A stretch of 64,000 nt of DNA from Brettanomyces bruxellensis (lineage: Eukaryota > Ascomycota > Pichiomycetes > Pichiales > Pichiaceae). Location: positions 1-64,000 of the forward strand of contig NC_054683.1 in NCBI RefSeq assembly GCF_011074885.1, read 5' to 3'. Shown here piece after piece: positions 42,001-50,541 of this stretch; the first letter of the stretch is position 1, and every line of letters starts with the position of its first letter. The position numbers were made by a program, and so were the translations under genes. The notes under the pieces are model-generated. The model had not been told where the DNA came from, made no database searches, and saw nothing but the letters and a program-made list of their open reading frames with translations.

Positions 42001-42674
42001 TTGGATGTGGAATTCACATTAGAGTTATCGCCGTTTTGAGCGTTCGACCTAATATCATTGTTGTCCCTATTTTGAGCGTTCGACCTAATATCATTGTTGT
42101 TCCTATTTTGAGCATTCGACCTAATATCATTGTTCATCCTATTTTGAACATTGGACCTAATGTCATTCTCATCAGATCTATCATTCCCATTTTGAGTCAT
42201 CCTAATGTTATTAGAGCTATCGCTATTTTGTGCATTCATCCTAATGTTACTAGATCTATCTTGAGTCATCCTAATACCATTGCCGTTCCCCACCAACTTA
42301 ATGCCATCGGAGTCCTCTTTAACCTCCCCCCCATCCACCTCTCCAGGTACTATATGCACATCCTTGCCCGTCTTTATCCGCATCCTCAACCTCCGCTCCT
42401 CCCCCCGCCTAAACCCACTCCGATCATACCCCTGCCGGTTGTACCCCTCCATATCGTACCCCTCATCATCGTACCCTTCCTCATCAAAGTCGAGCATGTC
42501 CTTCGGGTACTCTGCAAGCTCTTCCTGCTTTTTCAACTTGCTCTCCTTCCTACTTTTCCCCACATCAACACCCAAAATCTGCGCTCCGAAAACCCTGTCC
42601 TGCTCATCCAGGCTGCTGCCAACATTCTGCTTTCCAGTGTTTTCTTCTTCTTCTTTTTCTTCTCCTTTCTTCAT
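39024..42674 (-). CDS. FAR11: FAR11/STRIP-like protein (STRIPAK subunit), N1221-type region
   Basis: 1216 aa. Residues 1-240 are acidic and Asn-rich with four 12-aa repeats. About 245-520 has the layout of the N1221 domain of STRIP1/Far11: WRETLQYWVPEATLASPVYQ followed by a helical stretch, then NPFLYLLLQAYKLCSKVILLGL and GFPGYPEPIREV, paralleling STRIP1 (WRTMRQTFRAELGSPLYN ... LLLLWKTVLCTLGGF ... GLPPLPEDSIKV). A low-complexity linker follows (about 640-790), then a helical C-terminus. Far11 scaffolds the PP2A-containing STRIPAK complex in pheromone arrest and TORC2 signalling. The assignment rests on this weak alignment by eye; another helical-repeat protein is possible. The coding sequence is very GC-rich from 40.7 to 42.0 kb and AT-rich on both sides. 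Confidence 0.5.
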   Translation of the reverse strand: MKKGEEKEEEENTGKQNVGSSLDEQDRVFGAQILGVDVGKSRKESKLKKQEELAEYPKDMLDFDEEGYDDEGYDMEGYNRQGYDRSGFRRGEERRLRMRIKTGKDVHIVPGEVDGGEVKEDSDGIKLVGNGNGIRMTQDRSSNIRMNAQNSDSSNNIRMTQNGNDRSDENDIRSNVQNRMNNDIRSNAQNRNNNDIRSNAQNRDNNDIRSNAQNGDNSNVNSTSNNYNYESEDDSEYEYEEEYTFDVETGPGAGFDPLAFHRALGQYLGVEARGPWSGYCEPGDPDGVCFPPPPGASLTGHPGRVFAVIAALADPWTTPADTGPYDELLPSLATVCDVVAAVCLPMYTGEREFRLACDLAWIVGCCSEKLHCCDETGLQRAIGSTDWRETLQYWVPEATLASPVYQASDFHRLRLVYAVCVVCITAIGRLYAPARNPCLNPFLYLLLQAYKLCSKVILLGLQVDRQDEAQGFPGYPEPIREVVRGTSALRSAVALVLNEDYARRAHDFRHETLDHFLGPWGRRVGSSRLRCDNRVFASALLAMGTPLDHVGRLMKSFHTEDRYDEDIRYMFEMDFDSDPDDDYSRHHQPSLLAQALPKPPLAYGGAPRRAYGLDGVLRTYRIHPDCVCRLDGVGKTESAEMPGDLDPDPDDPRECSDYDFTDSIRMVIQDGDDGIEELLSDVIREGEEQNEEEQKDNVHEQNDNLHQPNTNVHEQNVNFHDDEEDNSHQQNPPHDKRKVVWAAIARNMDSNGNSNGNSNSHSPSKRFIISPVPRNIGFDSLFRDRRDIRRGQNNILTPAFQALLKSSAAGKSTFILPMHNILASLAALKSKTLPAKTCQHIISTVAFVVKYGEENLLMTNGQKEAWGNDDHLRPEYILSYICSFPGMISMISHNPSATFSIVDELLMVEGFRTSLLWFLANCEPNQWIFNYFHELLIGQRGNPRTSTDPRTSRYSFSRCGHIVLSETELRMVIKELLANVTGFVIRKLQDDQSHDRPAIQRLMKVVCLFLKSLDSKGIVTVNDSDWRLEVQTLLLQWINSGLVPEARELFFKSQRNDSRLRIVSEKEKVFYRQLRIVRQSCENGGPFKDALPQSGDSSLSRMRLLIEFAVRYILMRHDMLKGILARAAEDGLPIPPSRTALVCDALFGALYSVALDNELLKRVGTRAVLQLMAAANILSPDDLENPSVETFLKTKLSQMQAYCSDFLDDIARKNTM
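42034..42177 (-). repeat. 36-bp coding minisatellite, four units
   Basis: Four 36-bp units begin at 42034, 42070, 42106 and 42142, each starting TTTTGA. They encode a 12-residue unit close to NNDIRSNAQNRD in the FAR11-like protein. The two middle units are nearly identical, which suggests ongoing copy-number change. Confidence 0.9.
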
Positions 42675-43067
42675 CTCCTCCTTCTCCTTCCTACTTCTGC
42701 CTTTTCTGACAGACTTCTGTTTCCGTCTGTTCCCAGTAATCTTGCTAGTTATATTTTCTATTCTATCCGCCTTCTAGGCTGCTCGTATATCAATGCTTGC
42801 TATATCACGCTTTAATTGCCGCCTCGTCAATCTCTCATCCAATCATCAACACTTCAACCCTTGGCATTCGGTGAAATTTATCCTCCAATTTTTTCTTTCA
42901 TCTTTTCTGGGCATCTCGCTTTTATTTTTCGTTTTTACTTTTTTATTTTTCGTTTATTTTTCGTTTTTATTCTTCTCTTTTCTCCCCCCACCTTGTGTCT
43001 ACCTTTACTCTTACTACACTTCATAGCCTACCTAAGAACCTCACATTACTAACCTCTTCCATCCATC
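42675..43067. promoter_or_regulatory. Upstream region of the FAR11-like gene
   Basis: 393 bp, strongly T-rich on the plus strand (TTTTATTTTTCG repeats, 42900-42980). No specific site was recognised. Confidence 0.4.
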
Positions 43068-44084
43068 CTATGGGTAATCAAGCCTGTCAAGTGACCGGTA
43101 TGGAGTGGCTGAACTCTCTTTATCCTCGCTTCTAGAATCTTCTCTTTCTTCCCCCTCAACCTTTCCCTTCAACTTTTCCTTCAACCTCTGCAACCAGGTC
43201 TTTGGTGGCTCGGTCCTTGTGAAAACCATCTCTGAAAACCTCAGCACATTTCTCCACATGCCTTCCTCCTTAATTCCATCTGGTCCGCTGAGCAAAAGTA
43301 ATTCCTCTAAAATGGACTTTCTTTCCACTCTCAGATGGTTCACATAGCTCGTAAACAAATCTTTTGACTCGACTGACTGCTCGATGTCTTGATTGCAGTC
43401 TATTATTTCAGGATTCATGAATTTCGGATCCACATTCCAAAGATCATTTTTGATCTGGCCCCAGTTATTTTCCAATTGAGGAAAAATCCCCATGTGTGCA
43501 TTCAAAAAGAAATAAAGACTCATATTTTTTTCACCCGCCATAATGAATGCCCGGCAGATCATCTCTGTGAAATACATCTCTTTCACCGTTCCAAACCGGT
43601 TATATAGGTCGTAAATTCCGGTCATGTGATCTAGATCCGGCGTTTGAAACAACAATTCCATCTCCCTCTTAATTGTTTCTCCATACTTACCATCCGTGGT
43701 GGGCTGATTCCAAATACTGAAAAATCTTTTGAAACTCCAGCCAGAACCTGGCTTTGACAAGGTTAATGATTTTGCTGTTAAGTCTCTTGTATCATGACTT
43801 CCACTTTTATCAACAAACGCTTCAAACGAAAGTGCTGTACTGCATGCTAACGGCTTCTTAATTCCATTTCCTCCTTTTGCCAGAAACTGTGGCTGGAGAT
43901 TTGCAAATGCAACACTTGATGAGGTCCCAAGAGTACTGAAAATTCTATTCTCACTACTGGCTGATGATGCTTGTCTACTGCTATCTGAGCTTGAAATGAT
44001 GCTGTATGCTTCATCGTATGAACAGTCGGCGGCAAAGCCGAGATAGTCGTCTTCTGATTGGTTGAATTGCATAGTAGAATACAT
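43068..44084 (-). CDS. Unrecognised 338-aa protein
   Basis: From the first ATG (44084) the protein has a Ser-rich N-terminus of about 80 residues, then a compact-looking region, about 110-300, with Trp and aromatic residues (SGWSFKRFFSIWNQ, ETIKREMELLFQTPDLDHMTGIYDLYNRFGTVKEMYFTEMICRAF). A basic-then-acidic tail follows (WLQRLKEKLKGKVEGEE). There are no membrane segments or signal peptide. The frame stays open to 44273 but only through a TTG. I do not recognise the family; the mix of a disordered Ser-rich lead and a helical core suggests a regulatory or scaffold protein. It is divergent from PET117 with 408 bp between. Confidence 0.75.
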   Translation of the reverse strand: MYSTMQFNQSEDDYLGFAADCSYDEAYSIISSSDSSRQASSASSENRIFSTLGTSSSVAFANLQPQFLAKGGNGIKKPLACSTALSFEAFVDKSGSHDTRDLTAKSLTLSKPGSGWSFKRFFSIWNQPTTDGKYGETIKREMELLFQTPDLDHMTGIYDLYNRFGTVKEMYFTEMICRAFIMAGEKNMSLYFFLNAHMGIFPQLENNWGQIKNDLWNVDPKFMNPEIIDCNQDIEQSVESKDLFTSYVNHLRVERKSILEELLLLSGPDGIKEEGMWRNVLRFSEMVFTRTEPPKTWLQRLKEKLKGKVEGEEREDSRSEDKESSATPYRSLDRLDYP

Positions 44085-44492
44085 TGCGGATATTAATTGC
44101 TGAAAAGAGATACAGAAGTCATTACAGTAAAGAAGGTGCTTCAATAACAATGCAGGACAATATATATATGGAGAGTGAATAAGCGCCAGAAGGCAGTCCC
44201 TTTTTCCCCGCACTGTTTTTGGAAAGTGGGAAAAAGAAGTAAAAAAGAAAAAAATAAAAAAATAGCGAATCAAGAATCAACGTAATATATAGTAAATCTA
44301 ACTCTCGGAGAGCTCCGATAGCTTGCCATACCAGCTAGTTTGTCACAGAACTTGTTTATCACACACACAAATTTCACAATATTATAGTGGTAGATAGGGT
44401 TGAAATCACATAAATTCTTGCTCCTTTTTGCTAACTTGTCCATATAACCTCCCTGTGGTGAACAATTATACCCAAACTTCTCTGTTCATAGA

Positions 44493-44842
44493 ATGTCTAC
44501 AGCATCCAAAATCACACTTGCAGCTAGCATATGTCTATGCACAGCCACGTGCATAGGGGTGTACTGGCTAACGGAGTCCGAGAGAGACGTAAGTACGGGA
44601 AAAAGAGTGAAGCGGTCTGGCCAGATACTTGATACTAACACATATTCATGATTTGTCAGGCATTGAAGTGGGGGCCGATAAAGGATCAGGCACGACTAAA
44701 TAAGAGAAACATGTCGAAGAAGCAGCTGGCAAACAGAGACGACTTCGAGGCGCAAAAGAAGCTCAAGGAGAAACTTTCGGCCGAGCAGGAGGTCACGGGA
44801 AAGATCGTGACGGCAGACAGCGGTGATTCTAGTTCGAGATGA
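44493..44842 (+). CDS. PET117: Cytochrome c oxidase assembly factor Pet117, one intron
   Basis: Exon 1 is 44493-44588 (32 codons) and exon 2 is 44660-44842. The 71-nt intron has donor GTAAGT (44589), branch site TACTAAC (44633-44639) and acceptor CAG (44657-44659). The 92-aa product starts MSTASKITLAAS, has one N-terminal membrane or signal-anchor helix, then ALKWGPIKDQARL and a charged helix ending EVTGKIVT. These match yeast Pet117 (MSRASKIT.AAS, GPIKD, SGEVVT). Pet117 lies at the mitochondrial inner membrane and links Cox15 (haem a synthesis) to cytochrome oxidase assembly. Exon 2 alone would look like a 64-aa ORF starting too early. Confidence 0.92.
44589..44659 (+). other. Intron of PET117
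   Basis: Donor GTAAGTAC, branch TACTAACA, acceptor TTGTCAG; 71 nt, phase 0 between Asp32 and Ala33. All three signals are canonical. Confidence 0.93.
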
Positions 44843-45001
44843 GCAGAGAAAATGTATATAGAGATATTTATTCAATTCACGGAACTACGCAGGGGTGTCT
44901 GAAAGCAGGAAATGCTATCTATATTACAACGTCCAGACATGTACAATACACAGTAAAAGAGAAATAAAAAGAGAATAAGTGATGCAGAGGCAGGAGGCAG
45001 A

Positions 45002-46717
45002 TCATCTCCTGGCGGATTTTAAGCGCTCACGTTTCCAGAAGCGGAGAAGTAAGTCACCGTAGCGGTTCATCTCCTCAACCTGGATCATGAGGCGGAAGTC
45101 TAGAAGCAGGAGGAACTGGAGCTCCAGGTGGTTCAGCTCCTCTAGCCTGAGGCCGCCAACCTTGGCATACCGGGAGTTTTTATAGAAGACATCACTGAAG
45201 AACTTGGACGCGACGGTAACGCCGGAGATGATCAATCTGTGGATGTTGTAGCTGTCGATAACAAAGGGAGGCGGTTGCTTGCCGTTGCCCGGGCTCGAAC
45301 CGGTGTTTCTGGACTCCGCGAGCTCGCTGGCATTGTGTGCAATGCGGTCAAAGTAAACCAACAAGCTGAGAAACACGTCGTTGGTCATGGGGCAGTACTT
45401 GAGGATCCGGACCAGGTACGCGTGCAAGGAGATCGGCGGGATGTTTCGGCCGTGAAACGCCAACACGCTGGCATTGAATCTGTTGGCGCGGGTCGTTCCT
45501 TGCTCCTGCATCCCGAGAATATCCTGATCGTACGTTTCTGTGTGCAGCAGGTCGTTTGCCTCGACGATTTTCTGCAGCAACGACGAGAGCATCAAGAGGA
45601 GGTCCTGGGTCGGGTGCTCCGCAATATTGAGGTGGTCTCCCTCGGCTGCCAGCGGGCGGTGCAGCGAAAATTGGCCTGCGTTGAACGTCGGACCGTTTAC
45701 CGCCTGGTAATTGCCCGGAAACTCGGCTCGGGAGGGCGTCTGCGAGAACCCGAACGACGCGTGGACCGGGGCCGACGACGAGATAAAGTGTGGGTGCTGG
45801 ATTTGCAGCTGTGTTTGCCCCACAAGGCCAATTTCCCCCTGTTCGGCCGACCGGGAGGGGTTTCTGGGCGTTCCTTCGGTCTGGAAACGGCTCTCATCCC
45901 TGCTTTTTCCACCTCCATGCCTGTCGACAGCCTCCTGCGTGTCCTGGTACAACGTACCCGAGGAGGAGGAGGTCGTGGAGTAGGCCATGTCGTGCGAAAC
46001 GTCGGTGGTCGCAGTAACAGGCATTGGCTGGGGCGGGAAGGCGACACCGGCCGGCTGAATGCCTGGCTGTGCACTGTATGAGGAGGCCATCTGAACGGGG
46101 GCCACGGTGGGCAGCACGGCGCTGCCGTACGAGGAGCTCACGTGTGTCGGTGTGTTGTGGTACGACAAAACATCTTGTCGTATCTGCTGCTGCGGTTGGT
46201 ATTTGTGGTTGCGGAGAAACTGCGAGTGCACGGACGACGAAAAGGAGCCCTGCTGAAAAAACGAGGACACGTTTTGCTGCTGCTGGTGGGGAGGCAGAAG
46301 CCCGATCTGGCGTTCATTCTGTAATTTTGACGTGAGCAGGCTCCTCCTGGTGCCGTTCGGTGCACCAAAGCTGCCTGTTGGGTCTACAGCGGGCGTCCGG
46401 AGCTGGGCAGTGCTGTCGTAAGACCCCGGCCGCGATGCCGAGGACGCACCGAGCGAATTTCGATGCAAAAACGAGGTGGGAGGTGGGTTTGCCGACGGGC
46501 TGGCCCCAGTAAACGGCATGGAGCCGAAATTCGATGGGGGAGTCGCGTTTCTCGATGTGTAAGAGGAGGAAAACGATGACGACGGTATAAACGACGAAGA
46601 AGCATTGACTGAGGACGAGTTGAATGCGGCAGGCTGCTGATCGGAGCCTGCATGCCCGTTAGTGCCAGCACCTCTAATTGCTTGTGGCTGGGTTATGGTA
46701 TTGTGCGAGGGCAGCAT
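45002..46717 (-). CDS. PCL7: PHO80/PCL-type cyclin (Pcl6/Pcl7-like)
   Basis: 571 aa from the ATG at 46717. The first 350 residues are low-complexity, Ser/Gln/Pro-rich. The cyclin domain of the Pho80 type occupies about 360-560: LLLMLSSLLQKIVEAND, ISLHAYLVRILKYCPMTNDVFLSLLVYFDRI, YNIHRLIISGVTVASKFFSDVFYKNSRYAKVGGLRLEELNHLELQFLLLLDFRLMI. The segments YLVRILKYCP and SKFFSDVFYKNSRYAKVGGL define partners of the Pho85 kinase. Pcl6/7/8/10 and Pho80 share it; the long N-terminal part favours Pcl6/Pcl7 or Pcl8/10 over Pho80. The likely role is directing Pho85 in phosphate or glycogen control. The exact paralogue is uncertain. The coding region is GC-rich. Confidence 0.88.
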   Translation of the reverse strand: MLPSHNTITQPQAIRGAGTNGHAGSDQQPAAFNSSSVNASSSFIPSSSFSSSYTSRNATPPSNFGSMPFTGASPSANPPPTSFLHRNSLGASSASRPGSYDSTAQLRTPAVDPTGSFGAPNGTRRSLLTSKLQNERQIGLLPPHQQQQNVSSFFQQGSFSSSVHSQFLRNHKYQPQQQIRQDVLSYHNTPTHVSSSYGSAVLPTVAPVQMASSYSAQPGIQPAGVAFPPQPMPVTATTDVSHDMAYSTTSSSSGTLYQDTQEAVDRHGGGKSRDESRFQTEGTPRNPSRSAEQGEIGLVGQTQLQIQHPHFISSSAPVHASFGFSQTPSRAEFPGNYQAVNGPTFNAGQFSLHRPLAAEGDHLNIAEHPTQDLLLMLSSLLQKIVEANDLLHTETYDQDILGMQEQGTTRANRFNASVLAFHGRNIPPISLHAYLVRILKYCPMTNDVFLSLLVYFDRIAHNASELAESRNTGSSPGNGKQPPPFVIDSYNIHRLIISGVTVASKFFSDVFYKNSRYAKVGGLRLEELNHLELQFLLLLDFRLMIQVEEMNRYGDLLLRFWKRERLKSARR

Positions 46718-47726
46718 CCGCTAGATTACTTACACCTGTGCGAGAGTGTGCAATTAGGTGTAGTAGCGTGCTCCCTGTATGAGATTGTCACGGGAAAGGA
46801 AACCGAGGATTAACACCAACAGTCTTTCTTTTTTTTATTATGATGCTTTCTTTCTGGTTTAAATATGGAAAGCGGGGTCTGTGTATAGCAAAGCTGACGA
46901 GATCACGTATCCAGGCATAGATTTGTTCACGCCTATAATTGGAAAATGATGAACTGTTGTTTCTGCGAGGAAGTGCCGGCCGATATACTGTGAAAATCTA
47001 ACGCCGAGAAATGATACACAAATCAATGAAATTAGACGCTCAACCTTACCCTGAACTGAATGCGATTAATTAATTGTTTGCAGGGGGCAGCAAGTTCCAA
47101 TGGCAAATTTGTGTTGTGGACCCTTGCAACTTTTGTGCGTGTATGTGTGTTTGTGGATTCGTATCCGGATGCTCTCAGGTGCAAGTCTAAAAAAAATGCC
47201 GCTGAGATGTAGTAATTATTTTATTTACGTTTTATGTTGAGGTTAAGCGTATCTAATTCAAATTGAGGCAGAGAAAACCGAGGAGGAAAAAGAGAACGAA
47301 TAATTTATTTTTATTTTAATTGCATTATTACTATCCCTATTATTATTAGCGGGAAGCGGCGAGGCCCGGGAGATGCGAACAAACAAACAGGGGGTTTGCA
47401 TTGGTAATTTATTTTCAATTTATTTTTTGGGTGACATATTTAGATTTACCGCGGCCCAGGAACGAGCACCACCCCAGAACAAGAGCCACATGTTCTCATT
47501 AACTTTTGTTGCAGTCCAGAGCGTGCAATAAAAAATGAATAAATAGGTGGAGCAGTAAATAGAATCGAGACAAATGATAGAACCGATAAACAAATAAACA
47601 TAAAGCATTAAACATAAAGCCATAAACATAAAGCAATAAACACAAACGAATAAATGCTACTCACGGAACTCGAAGATACGCCTTGAAACACTCCATAGTC
47701 TGTTTAAAATATTAAATACCGTTTTC
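46718..47726. promoter_or_regulatory. Upstream region of the cyclin gene
   Basis: About 1 kb with no gene. It has A/T-rich runs and repeats of CATAAA(A/C)A near 47595-47640. A long upstream region suits a regulated cyclin. Confidence 0.4.
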
Positions 47727-48465
47727 ATGATATTTCCTCTGTTCGTGGTCCCTGACCAACAAAAGTCCCTGAATAAAAACAATGCTCCTTTCTCGTTTTC
47801 GAATTTTTTTTTACTCCCTCTCTTTGGATCGATGTGCCAAGAATCAATAGAACAAACACAATTTTTGAAGAGAATATTTAGAAAATGCCAATCTTTAGAA
47901 AATGAGTATGATTTAGAAATGACCTATCTGAACAAACTATACGATTGCAATTTTCTCCATCCATATCCCAACTAACTCCTCAAACTCTAATCATGCTTCT
48001 ATCCGGCTGCTATCTTAACGTCTTTCACTAAATTTCTTTCGCGGATTTCAAGGCTGTGCAGATCTCAACGGGCAGTCTAGTAAGTAAGTATTCAAGGCCA
48101 AAGCACTAAGAAGAAGTGGAATTGTTATTGGGATAACCTGCAACTCGTAAACAATCTCCAAAAGTCGAAACTAAGTTTATGGTGGGAAAGCAAACAAAAC
48201 CTCAAACCCGTTTTATCTGAATCTGAATACGAAATGCGTGTTAAACGGTATTTATTGACATATAAACGAACAAAAAACCCATAAAGTAAAGAAAAGGCAT
48301 ACTATACCATGCCTTTCAAAGATAACGACGAAAAACTACCGGATGCCACACCTGAGAGTGAAATAAACGGTGATATGCAGAGCTCAAAGTGGAATAAGAT
48401 AAAACCCAATCGACGAACGATGAATAACAATAATAATGTCAATGTGTGTCCACAAACAAATTAAC
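47727..48465 (+). pseudogene. Protein-like fragments in three frames, unidentified
   Basis: Three frame pieces look more like protein than chance: 47727-47975 (82 codons, with QTQFLKRIFRKCQSLENEYD and ending LHPYPN); about 48117-48284, which lacks its own start (DNLQLVNNLQKSKLSLWWES, SEYEMRVKRYLLTYKR, stop TAA); and 48309-48464 (51 codons from ATG, PFKDNDEKLPDATPESEING, ending in an Asn run). GTAAGT-like donors occur near 48079. They could be exons of one spliced gene, a decayed gene, or chance. No family was recognised with confidence. Confidence 0.3.
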
Positions 48466-48469
48466 CGGA

Positions 48470-49453
48470 TCACTTGTAACCAAAGAATATTTCAGGATCC
48501 TCAATCACTATGCGCTTTTTCCCTTTCTTGGCCAACTTGAGATCCCTCTCGTATTTCCGTCTCAGCTTTTCACGTCTTTGTGATTCTCTTTCCTCAGCTT
48601 CATACTTTCTAACATAGATTATATCGTCTCTGTACAATTCGTGGCCTGGCTGATTTGTGGGTTCGAATGGCCTTAGGTCCTCCACCACTTTCAGGGGCAG
48701 ATTGAAGAGCTCAAGGTTATGTTGCTGGGTATCTAAGGCAGAATTCGTGAAAACAGTAAAAATTGGCGTTCTTCTTCTCCTGATTCCGTCCTGGTAGTAT
48801 TTTTCCTCCTTCAGTTGCTTCTTGCTCACCTCCCTGTACTTTTCCATGTCATCTTTGATCGTGGACGACTGCTTTCTCTTCTTCAAAAGCGATCCGGGCA
48901 AGTTATCAGTTTTATTATCGGCCCAAAAACGTGCTCCGGTTTGATGCATTAGCGGAAACTCTGACTCCCCCTGGTTTTGATAATCCTGAGCTGTCATACC
49001 TGCTTTTGAGCGGATTAAAGGCAGGCGAAGTGGTCTGTATCCACTGAATAGAATATCCAAGCAGAGGTCCTCTTTATCGATGTTGGAAGTGTTTGGAACG
49101 CGTGGAAATGAACTAACCCTGCTTTTGGAGCCCATATCCATGCTTAATGATTGCGAGTCTGTAGCAGGAGAGAACTCTAGGCTGGCCTGCTTTCTGATTT
49201 TGTGATGTTTCACAGATTCACGCTTTTTTTGCTTCTTAGAGGCAGCTTTTGAGTCACTACTGCAATTTGTACCTGATGTACGAGTCTCCGATGTTCTTGC
49301 AGCTGCCACAACCTTGACTTTCTCATCTGGATGTGAATTTGATGATGAAAATCTCACTGAGCGTACTGCTTGGGGTCCCGAGCGTGGTATTATGCTCAAA
49401 ATAGAGCCCGATGTGTATTTAAGTGGTAATATTCTGCTGCTTGTACAAAACAT
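48470..49453 (-). CDS. Mitochondrial protein with PET20/SUE1-type domain
   Basis: 327 aa from the ATG at 49453. The N-terminus is basic, Ser-rich and without acids for 35 residues (mitochondrial targeting). The core has PRVPNTSNI, then LDILFSGYRPLRLPL, then later TVFTNSALDTQQHNLELFNLP and VVEDLRPFEP. These recall the Pet20/Sue1 family, where RVP...SGYRPL and N...P..V...L.PF are conserved. The tail is very basic (RREKLRRKYERDLKLAKKGKKR). Sue1 is involved in breakdown of unstable cytochrome c and Pet20 in respiratory growth. The family call is by eye. A mitoribosomal or other matrix protein is the alternative. It is divergent from PEX4 across 1.09 kb. Confidence 0.6.
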   Translation of the reverse strand: MFCTSSRILPLKYTSGSILSIIPRSGPQAVRSVRFSSSNSHPDEKVKVVAAARTSETRTSGTNCSSDSKAASKKQKKRESVKHHKIRKQASLEFSPATDSQSLSMDMGSKSRVSSFPRVPNTSNIDKEDLCLDILFSGYRPLRLPLIRSKAGMTAQDYQNQGESEFPLMHQTGARFWADNKTDNLPGSLLKKRKQSSTIKDDMEKYREVSKKQLKEEKYYQDGIRRRRTPIFTVFTNSALDTQQHNLELFNLPLKVVEDLRPFEPTNQPGHELYRDDIIYVRKYEAEERESQRREKLRRKYERDLKLAKKGKKRIVIEDPEIFFGYK

Positions 49454-50541
49454 GGTAGATGGACTTCGAATAGTGTACGGTCTGTAGTAAATTCCACGTC
49501 CTGTGAATGATAAAATTTCAAATGTGCTTTTCTAAACACCTTTCTCGCTTTTATCTTTTAATGGATAAGTTAAAATACGATGCCTAATATTCCCGTTATC
49601 TTGCTTATCTTTCTGAGTATCACGTTCCAAGTCCCAAATTAAATCTATTATACTTTTATTTCTGTCCCTAGCAACCAGTGCAGCAAGTGTAAACAACTTA
49701 TATAAAGAGGTCTAACGAGATGAATGAAATAGAACCCATGCAGAAATGCACGGAAATGAGAAATTTACTAGCTGATACTTTACGTGCATATTTATATGTT
49801 TCATAATCAGAAATCAGGCGGTTTGCTGATGATGTGCGCGCCTCAGCCCTAATCAGAATTTATTTATTTTCTATTCTTCTAATTTAAAAAAAAGTGCTAA
49901 TTAAATAAAACTTTGGTTTTATCGGGCGAATGCTGGCGGCTATTGCGTTACTGCCTTCTTTCTCCAACTTACCCCACACAAAAATTTTGAAGATCGTCGC
50001 GTCGATAATTCTATATTGTTTTTATTTGCCGCTTACTGCTTATAACTGTCTCTGGGCTTGCTTTGCCAGAGTTTTGTGCCTTCTCTCACCCTGCAATTTC
50101 TTTACTATTTACTCTTCTAAGCACAGAGGATGCTTTATCATTTTTTTTATTCTAGGATTTTCCTCGGAATTTCTACATTCCACCTCTCCATACCATAACA
50201 ATACACCATTCGGGATTTATAGCGCTGTTATCGGCTAAAAATAGACTGAATAATGTGACGAAACGACGAATATACAGACGTCAATCGACGCTTATGGAGC
50301 CATAACTATCATAACTATTCACAGATGTGGCGGTGCACAATTATTTTAGCAATGCAAGGAACACACGATGCACAGTCTTTCAATAAAATGCATTAAATGA
50401 AATCGCAATTTCCTGCGAAACGTAAAACTACAAAAAATCAGACATTGCGGTATTGGTACCACATCAGAGTTATCTTTGAAATTGCAGAAACCAGGTTATT
50501 GACATACATTTCATGCTTTCCCACTGGGGTGTTGAGCCACA
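49454..50541. promoter_or_regulatory. Intergenic region between PET20-like gene (-) and PEX4 (+)
   Basis: 1.09 kb. A 102-codon frame at 49930-50238 (hydrophobic, Leu/Phe/Ser-rich) lies in the PEX4 upstream region; it has no recognisable homologue and I treat it as probably non-coding. Confidence 0.45.

Noticed and set aside
47727..47975. TALE homeodomain or mating-type gene, suggested by LHPYPN and FLKRIFRKCQSL
   Set aside because: The recognition helix (W-F/V-x-N-x-R) is absent in all frames downstream, so the resemblance is too weak.
49930..50238. 102-codon hydrophobic frame upstream of PEX4
   Set aside because: Composition follows T/C-rich DNA; no family recognised and it lies in the PEX4 promoter. 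Kept only as a remark.
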